Assembly: GCA_964019055.1 (NCBI GenBank)
Contig: OZ025210.1
Coordinates: 7,025,547-7,089,546, forward strand
DNA: 64,000 bases
Origin: Anthopleura xanthogrammica
Lineage: Eukaryota > Cnidaria > Anthozoa > Actiniaria > Actiniidae
Direction of reading: 5' to 3'
A program made the position numbers and the translations under genes. The notes under the pieces were generated by a model. That model was not told where the DNA came from. It ran no database searches and saw only the letters and a program-made list of their open reading frames with translations. This document shows, one piece after another, positions 57,504-64,000 of this stretch; within the stretch, counting starts at the first letter, position 1, and each line of letters begins with the position of its first letter.

Positions 57504-59333
57504 GGTAACAAGAGTACCTTTAATAACGAAAATAATTATTGAAGTTATCAGCTAATTGTTGTAATAATGCATGCAGTGGTTCATGCTTCTCAATGGGTTT
57601 CGAAATAAAAGCATACACTTGGTGCATGTATGACATGGGAACACAGGTCTGCGCACCCGCTAGCTTCCATGTTTATTTGTTGGGCTACCTGTGGTAAGAC
57701 CTTTCCAAAATGGCCGACAGGAAACCCAACAGCAAATCTTTAAGATACAGGATATCCAAAATTGAGGTTATATTATGTATACAGCTATTTCAAAAGAGGT
57801 TGGTGTTGCATGTTGCTTGTTGCATGTCGCACATCAAGCTCCAAATGCAGTATGGGTGATCTATAAGTGTTCAAAAAAGGTTAGTAAAAACTTCGTAGAA
57901 TTTCAACAACTTCGGTTTTTAGTTATCAGCTTCAAATGGCATGCAAGGGCATTTTCTCTCTACTTTCGAATGGGAATCGCTGTAAAAACGTTTCCATGTG
58001 CGAGCTATAAGTATTCAAGAGGTTGGTATAAACTTCTTAAATTTTCAACAACTTCGGGTTTTAGTACTTTATCAGCACTTCACATGGCAAGGGCAATGGA
58101 TTTCAAAAGGAACCAGTCATAGTGGTGCTGTGAGCTGACAGATCTGACTGATTGAACGTGCGATTGCTCTTGAAATTCACACAAGTGAACTTTTTCGAAT
58201 AAAAACGAAATTGCGCACATCCTTTCCAGTTATGTATAGAAATAGCGTGGTTTTGGTATTTTCTAGCTTAGCCGTGATTGGTGGAGAACACTTCTCCCCG
58301 AAACTTATTACATAGCCTGCGTGGGCTACTTATTACATAGCTAATTCAATAAACGCTGTCGCTGAAAAAAGCCTGAAGCCTGAAGCCTATCATTTATCTT
58401 TTGTAGTTTACCAACAAACTTCACTGTAGGCTTTCTAAATAAGAAATAAGGAATATATGTCCAAGTCGTAGAACTTGTAAGCATACAGTGAGTTTCTGAT
58501 TGTAATAATGTCACGGTGAAATAAATTTCATGATTCCGCTCTCAAAGCTTTTTCTGCGATCCAACGTTATTGAATAAGTTTCATATAGTATAGCTTTGAT
58601 TTATCTGAACATTTCTTTGCAAAAAAAATCAAAAAAATTCTTATTTCCACAATTCGCTAGCGCGAAAAGGTTCTATTTCAAATTAGGTTCATGAACCTTT
58701 AGTGCATGCTGCGTACCAAGCCCGAGATGCACTCAGTTATAATGACCCTGATATGTAGTGAATCAATCAGCAAGAGGTCACAACGATATAGGTTTTTACC
58801 ATTTGTCTGCACGTCAGTTCCAATAGACCTTCTAACTTTATTACAAGATTTATCACAATCTTTGATCTCACCTATAGCTAGTGTTTTTAGTGCACGAAGT
58901 CGAAAATAGTGGTAAAGCAAAAAGGTCTAATATATTAAATTCTGTGTTGATATTATGTAATATATACAATAGGAGTGGCCATGTTGTATCAGAGCCGAAG
59001 GCGAGTGATTGTATATCTGATACAACACGGACACGAATATTGTATATTACTTATGGAACGTCTAGGTGTAAAGATAAAATTAAATTTGGCTGAGAAAATT
59101 GGAGTTAAAGTTTATGTAAATCAGGACGGTTTTGTATCAGATATACAACCTCCTCCACGAACAATGATTTCTATTGTGTTTTCCTCATTAATTATTCATG
59201 AGTTTTATAATTACGTAATATAATACATTTCAAGCATGGTGAACAACATGCAACATGCAACATGCAACATGCAACAAAACCTTAACCGAACTTTTTAGAA
59301 ATAGCCGAACGCGAACGAAATCAATCGTTTTAA

Positions 59334-59478
59334 TAGGCTCAAACTATTGACCTCGTAGCCACTCATGCGAGTTCGAAAACCGAGAATCAAAGAATGTGCT
59401 TGTGAAACTCTACCACTTGGAGTCGTTGCTGTATATTAGTACCTAGTAAGTGGCTACGAGGTCAATAGTTTGAGCCTA
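59334..59478. mobile_element. 145-bp MITE with perfect 30-bp ends
   Basis: Ends start TAGGCTCAAACTATTGACCT and are exact complements for 30 bp, suggesting recent mobility. TA at both edges fits a TA target. Located in the left part of the inverted duplication centre. Confidence 0.82.
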
Positions 59479-59797
59479 TTTCAGAGGAATATGTCCTAAA
59501 GTTTTCGATCCTTGCGCTTTTTTGTCGTCAATCTATGCCATTCACTTTATCCTAAATGGCTTAAAAATCGCCAAATAAAAACAGAATGACTGGGTACTGT
59601 GCAAAATGTGACTTAATATAAGCTTAACTGTATACAACACGTTTTCAACCTTAGAGGTATGATTTTCCCACCAAATACATTAAGCTGTCTGCAAGCGTTG
59701 CGGTCAGTTTGTTAGCTTTCTGTACAAGTACTGAGATAACGTTAACCACAAGCGTTAAAAACCCTTTATAGATATTTTCTTAAAACACACGACTTAC

Positions 59798-59880
59798 TTA
59801 TTTCGCAGATAAACTCGGTGTGTGCCGGGTCTCAGACGCGACTGACTGCCAGTGAAAACGATGCCGTAGTGAGTAGGATA
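59798..59880 (-). other. Putative 5' untranslated exon of the cyclase gene
   Basis: On the minus strand, ACGGCATCGTTTTCACTGGCA through TCTGCGAAATAA is followed by the donor GTAAGTCG. The same sequence recurs on the plus strand at about 63640-63730. A spliced leader to the coding exon at 57503 would remove about 2.3 kb. Evidence is conservation plus donor only. Confidence 0.45.
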
Positions 59881-60170
59881 ACTTGGGTCTTTCTGGAGGC
59901 AGAGGTGGATGGTCCCTCCCTCGCAGTGCATCATGGGTAAGAATCTAAATTATGCAGTCGAGGTGCAACCGTCGCAAAAAGAAGAGCAGTCTATCACTAT
60001 TTCAAAAAAGTTCGGTGAAGGTTTTGTTGCATGTTGCATGTTGTTTACCAAGCTTGAAAAGTATTATGTAAAAAATGTCAGCAAAGAATTAAATATAATA
60101 GAAAAACGTGCAGAAAAATGGTAAAAATGTGACCTTTTGCTGATTCACATATCAGGGTCATTATAACTGA

Positions 60171-60327
60171 AAGAGATGATAACTAGCGGTAAGCTAGTGT
60201 GGGCTGCGTCGGTGTTAATTTCTAATGAAACAGTTGTGATAAAAAGGTAAATTTTACACCGTAAGTATAGTAAGTGATCTTTCTTATTTTTTTACGGTGT
60301 AAAATTTACCTTTTTATCACAAATGTT
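60171..60327. mobile_element. 157-bp hairpin-bearing insertion with 13-bp target duplication
   Basis: TCATTATAACTGA flanks it exactly (60158-60170 and 60328-60340), and the same 13 bp occurs once at the empty site in the left arm (58733-58745, complement). The right two thirds is a long hairpin: TGATAAAAAGGTAAATTTTA extended to at least 28 perfect pairs, with a 30-base loop. There are no inverted repeats at the insertion borders and no poly-A. Confidence 0.75.
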
Positions 60328-61484
60328 TCATTATAACTGAGTGCATCTCGGGCTTGGTATGCAACATGCACAAAAGGTTCATGAACCTAATTCGAAATAG
60401 ACCCGTAAAGTCAGTATATGAGACAAGCAGACGAGTATACTGAATAACCAAGAATAACTTTTAACTTTTTCGATTCGTATGCTCTTGTGTCCTAAAAACA
60501 CGTCATTCGCTTGGTCCAAAATGGCGAAAAATTCGTCATTTTGAGTTGCGAGGTTTTAACTTCAGATCATCATATCGCAACGTGTTGCCTGAAGTCGAAT
60601 TACGCAAAAAAGTGGTTCCATCTATCATGTTACATTATGTAAACCTTTCGCGCAACGGCGTATCGCGAAAACGAAAGAAGGGACGATTTTTGAACGGATA
60701 ATATAAAAAATGTATGCAAAATGTTTTGTTTTTTTTGGTTATTCCGGGTTTTAGTATTCCGTGTATTTTTTCTGGATTCCGGTTTCCGTTTCGGATTCCG
60801 GATTCCGTTTTCCGGGTTTTAGGGAAACGCTTTGTAAACAAAAAATGTTTTCATGCAGGGCGTCACGTACTAAAGGGTTATTAAAGTCCTATAAAATATG
60901 CCTGAAATTCTACAAAATATTTATCACTGTAATTTACCAATGTCTATTTTCAAGCCCGACAATCACAGAGTTAATTATTGTAAGTTCGAGTACAGCATAT
61001 ATAGTACAGCGCTTCCCAATTATACGCGCGAGATCAAACAGCTTGCTTTCGCGACGGAGTTGGTTTTGGTGTACGTCAATCAAGGCGTTTCCTCAACATC
61101 ATGTGCCCTAGAAAACTTTGAATGCGACGACAAATGTACAAATTTCATTGGAAAGTGCTGTAACCTGCGCTTGCAACAATCGTTCCATATATTCTTTATC
61201 ACTTCTACACATACCAGAACCCCGAGTACACGCATGCAATGCATCTAGTTTTTTAAAGATTTGCTTTTGGGTTTCAAAAAGTCCTGTCGGCCATTTTGGA
61301 AAGGTCTTACCACAGGTAGTCCAACAAATAAACATGGAAGCTAGCGGGTGCGCAGACCTGTGTTCCCATGTCATACATGCAACAAGTGTATGCTTTTATT
61401 TCGAAACCCATTGAGAAGCATGAACCACTGCATGCATTATTACGAAAATTGTGCTGATAACTTCGATAATTCTTTTCGTTATTA

Positions 61485-61811
61485 GGGATAAGGTCAAAAC
61501 AATTGTCATCTTACGGTACCCGATTCAGGGGGGAGGGGTGGTGTTACCCGGTACCCACCACCTCTGGAAGTGAAATCCTGGATTTTGTATTCAAATATCT
61601 CCAAAACTAAAAGTCAAATCACAGAAATGAATGTACTGTCTGTTTACATGTATGCTAAACAACGTATTTGTGGATAGAAATAGTCACTACGGACACCAAG
61701 TATCGAGCATTTCAACAGGTCTCTGAGGGGGGAGGGGGTATCTACCGGTACCCACCACCTAAATCAATAAAATCGGGTCCCTATTTTGGACAACTGTTTT
61801 GATCTTGTCCC
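61485..61811. mobile_element. Harbinger-like MITE with TTA target
   Basis: Ends GGGATAAGGTCAAAACAATT and the complement of ACTGTTTTGATCTTGTCCC, with TTA on each side. The other arm of the inverted duplication (about 57522) has the uninterrupted site with one TTA. TWA targets and G-rich ends are typical of PIF/Harbinger. Interior contains two GGTACCCACCACCT motifs; non-coding. Confidence 0.85.
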
Positions 61812-62013
61812 TTAAAGGTACTCTTGTTAAAAAAATAAAATGTACTCTTGTTACCAAAGCATTTGGCTTTCATGTGTACGTCACGTCAGACTATTTAATA
61901 TTTAAGTCTAAGTGTTTGTTGACCTTTGTTGTTTGAATCACTACTATATTTTCCATTTATTATTTTCTTAGTATTGAAGATGTAGAGCTACTCTGTAGAT
62001 ATGCTTCAAGAAA

Positions 62014-62016
<3 letters not shown>

Positions 62017-62065
<49 letters not shown>

Positions 62066-62091
62066 CATTATTATTATTATTATTACTCTAC
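62017..62091 (+). repeat. (ATT)n microsatellite
   Basis: About 75 bp of ATT triplets, near-pure. Confidence 0.95.
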
Positions 62092-62270
62092 AGTACATAT
62101 TGTCACACCATTCGTATAATATTATTATTCCTTCCTCCGACAATTGTATCAATTATTTGCAATATTTATGTTCAAAATCATATTTTATATGTTTCTAAAT
62201 AAATATAATGGAAACTTTCTGTAGTACACCGAAACTAATGGATTAATTAGGATCCGTGTAAGAAGGGATC

Positions 62271-63601
62271 GGGTATTCTTCGAGTTACGCGCATCGAGTT
62301 ACGCGCTTTTCGAGTTACGCGCTAGACCACACCCAAATGTGTCTTTGCCACACCTTACGCGTAACTCGAAGACACTAAAGGTTGTTTGTGAGTTCGAGTT
62401 TTCCGCACATCGCGTAACTCGAACACGGTAAGAAGTTTTAATGAATTCGAGTTACGCTCTACTGCGAATAAAATAAGAATATACAAAGAATAAATAGAAA
62501 TTTTTATTCATTTCATTTATTTGCAATAAATCAATTAGCCATTTTATATAATTAGATATAAAAGTCAATAAAAATATATAAAAGTATATTCTTAAGGTAC
62601 AATTCATGGTTCTTATCTAAAATATTTCGTAATTATATTTCGCAACGAATGAATCGTTTTGAAAAAAATCAAGAGAAGAATCGAAAAACGTGGTAAATTC
62701 TTGTGACTATAATAAAAGTTCAAATGATCCGGCATAAAATTAACAGTAACTATAATTGATATTTAAAATATTCCTAAATATATCAATGTTCAAAGTTTCT
62801 TTTTCACTTTGTGGGAGATACTAGGAGTCGGACACTAGTAAGAAGAGAAAGATAATAATGGTAATGATAGTCAGTGATAATATTGCAACAACATAAAAAG
62901 CCAATCAGTGTTCCCTGTTCCCACCGTCATTTACTAACATTTATTTTTGTTTCTTGAGCAGTTTGAGCGTCGATCACAAATTTTGTTTTCTTATGTCAAT
63001 CACGTACTGGGCCTACTGTCCATTTAAGTTCGTATTTCATTTGTGTTCGAATTGTTTCGAAAGACTTAATTGATACCAACACGAAGAATGTTCGGATTGC
63101 AAAACTTTTCATATGTTAGTGAATTCTTTTTGCTTTGCAGTTTTTTTAAAATTTTCACGAAGATCAAAAATAATGTGGAAAATAAAAAGGTATATACACC
63201 TTTCCGAATTCGTTTGAGTGACCACGAACCAATAGCTCCAAGTAGAGGTTGACCTTGATAAAATTCAGTAAATTTATGAACACATCAAGTCCAACTTTGA
63301 CATGGAGACATTGCTTCGTGGTCACGCAAGCGAAAAAACGTGCATCAAAGGGTTTACGAACATTATGCACTAATTTACTTAGTAGAGCGTAACTCGAATT
63401 CATTAAAACTTCTTACCGTGTTCGAGTTATGCGATGTGCGGAAAACTCGAACTCACAAACAACCTTTAGTGTCTTCGAGTTACGCGCAGGGTGTGGCAAA
63501 GACAAATGTGGGTGTGGTCTAGCGCGTAACTCGAAAAGCGCGTAACTCGATGCGCGTAACTCGATGCGCGTAACTCGATGCGCGTAACTCGAAGAATACC
63601 C
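62271..63601. mobile_element. 1.3-kb DNA element with long inverted ends rich in CGAGTTACGCG
   Basis: Ends start GGGTATTCTTCGAGTTACGC and are complementary over about 190 bp (62271-62460 and 63380-63601). Each end holds five to eight copies of the motif CGAGTTACGCG in both orientations; the right end has extra tandem ATGCGCGTAACTCG units. The AT-rich interior (62460-63380) has no transposase. No clear target duplication is visible. It lies just before a conserved 5' exon of the cyclase type. Confidence 0.82.
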
Positions 63602-63634
63602 GCCCTGTCGGGGGAATCAGTCATACAGTCTCAA

Positions 63635-63730
63635 GCAGTCTCCGTTACGGCGTCGTTTCCACTTGCAGTCAGTCTGAATCCCTTTCTCACGGTTAAGACC
63701 CAGCACAGACCTTGTTCATCTGCGAAATAA
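63635..63730 (+). other. Putative 5' untranslated exon of a further cyclase copy
   Basis: ACGGCGTCGTTTCCACTTGC through CATCTGCGAAATAA and the donor GTAAGTGG matches 59798-59880 on the opposite strand. By analogy a coding exon should follow to the right of the window. No coding sequence is seen before 64000. Confidence 0.4.
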
Positions 63731-64000
63731 GTAAGTGGTGTATTTTAGAAATATTTTGGAAGGGTTTTTACTAGATGAGGTTATTTTATTTTAGGTTATT
63801 TTAGGTGTTCTTTCCTGACAGCATGCGTGCATTCTGCAATCACTCACTAACGTACGTACTACCACGCTATAACCGACGTACAGATGCTCCACAGCTAACA
63901 ATTTTGTTGACCGTCAGATAGCTAATGGTCTATTTGGGAAAAAAAGCACATAAAAGTTTGAAAATTCTTTGTATACAACTTTTAAAATAATAAGTCAATG
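63731..64000 (+). other. Probable intron, runs off the window
   Basis: Begins with a consensus donor; its first 35 bases resemble the corresponding intron start at 59797 downward. Nothing else recognised. Confidence 0.35.

Larger units (their letters stand above)
57504..61860. repeat. Large interrupted inverted duplication of the cyclase 5' region
   Basis: 57504-57745 is complementary to 61245-61487 plus 61812-61857; 58665-58800 to 60130-60405; 59235-59310 to 59990-60045. Thus the 5' flank/intron of the cyclase is repeated in inverted orientation, each arm with its own later insertions. The right arm diverges exactly where the start codon would follow TTGTTACC, so no coding exon remains there. 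Confidence 0.82.

Overview
The window looks like intron-rich, repeat-laden nuclear DNA from an early-branching animal, most probably an anthozoan cnidarian (sea anemone or coral). This is inference from conserved animal genes with many short exons, GT-AG introns, tRNA-derived SINEs, a CR1/L2-like LINE and a dense population of small inverted-repeat DNA transposons. No species can be named from sequence alone. No bacterial, plasmid, phage or CRISPR feature was seen.

Seven genes can be supported. LIPT2 (minus, 1665-2911) and PUDP (plus, 2968-5191) stand head to head with 56 bp between start codons. A group A bHLH regulator of the Atonal/Neurogenin kind (plus, 16592-17041) sits alone in a gene-poor region of about 14 kb. 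A METTL27-like methyltransferase (plus, 33582-38340) has three visible exons spread over transposon-filled introns. COG6 (minus, 40240-50548) is complete: 20 exons, 644 codons before the stop. Divergent from it is a small secreted coiled-coil protein of unknown function (plus, 52144-53425). A secreted cyclase-family (kynurenine formamidase/isatin hydrolase-like) protein (minus, 55041-57503) lies in a locus with broken, inverted and outgoing copies of itself. The genes are unrelated housekeeping, developmental and secreted functions; apart from the LIPT2/PUDP pair nothing suggests co-operation.

Layout: 1-560 poly-G-ended repeat; 560-1660 nothing identified; 1665-5191 LIPT2/PUDP; 5192-15290 gene-poor; 15340-17041 bHLH gene; 17042-19090 gene-poor; 19090-31250 a nested transposon region made of two diverged copies of one block, each carrying different insertions; 31740-33470 a DNA-transposon relic, a SINE and two long microsatellites; 33582-38340 METTL27-like gene; 38366-39140 a tetranucleotide satellite; 39900-50548 COG6 and its 3' tandem repeats; 51490-53425 secreted protein gene; 53950-61860 cyclase locus and its inverted duplication; 62271-63601 a DNA element with long inverted ends; 63635-64000 a probable 5' exon of a further cyclase copy running off the window.

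The most informative material is the nested repeat structure. Because several blocks are duplicated, uninterrupted copies give empty sites for insertions, which define target duplications directly: TA for a 334-bp mariner-like MITE, TTAA for a 2.3-kb element, 9 bp for a MULE-like long-inverted-repeat element, TTA for a Harbinger-like MITE, and 13 bp for an unusual 157-bp hairpin-bearing insertion. Other points of interest are a 15-copy satellite grown from one MITE end, two separate partial-exon triplications in COG6, and TISU/YY1-type start contexts in three housekeeping genes.
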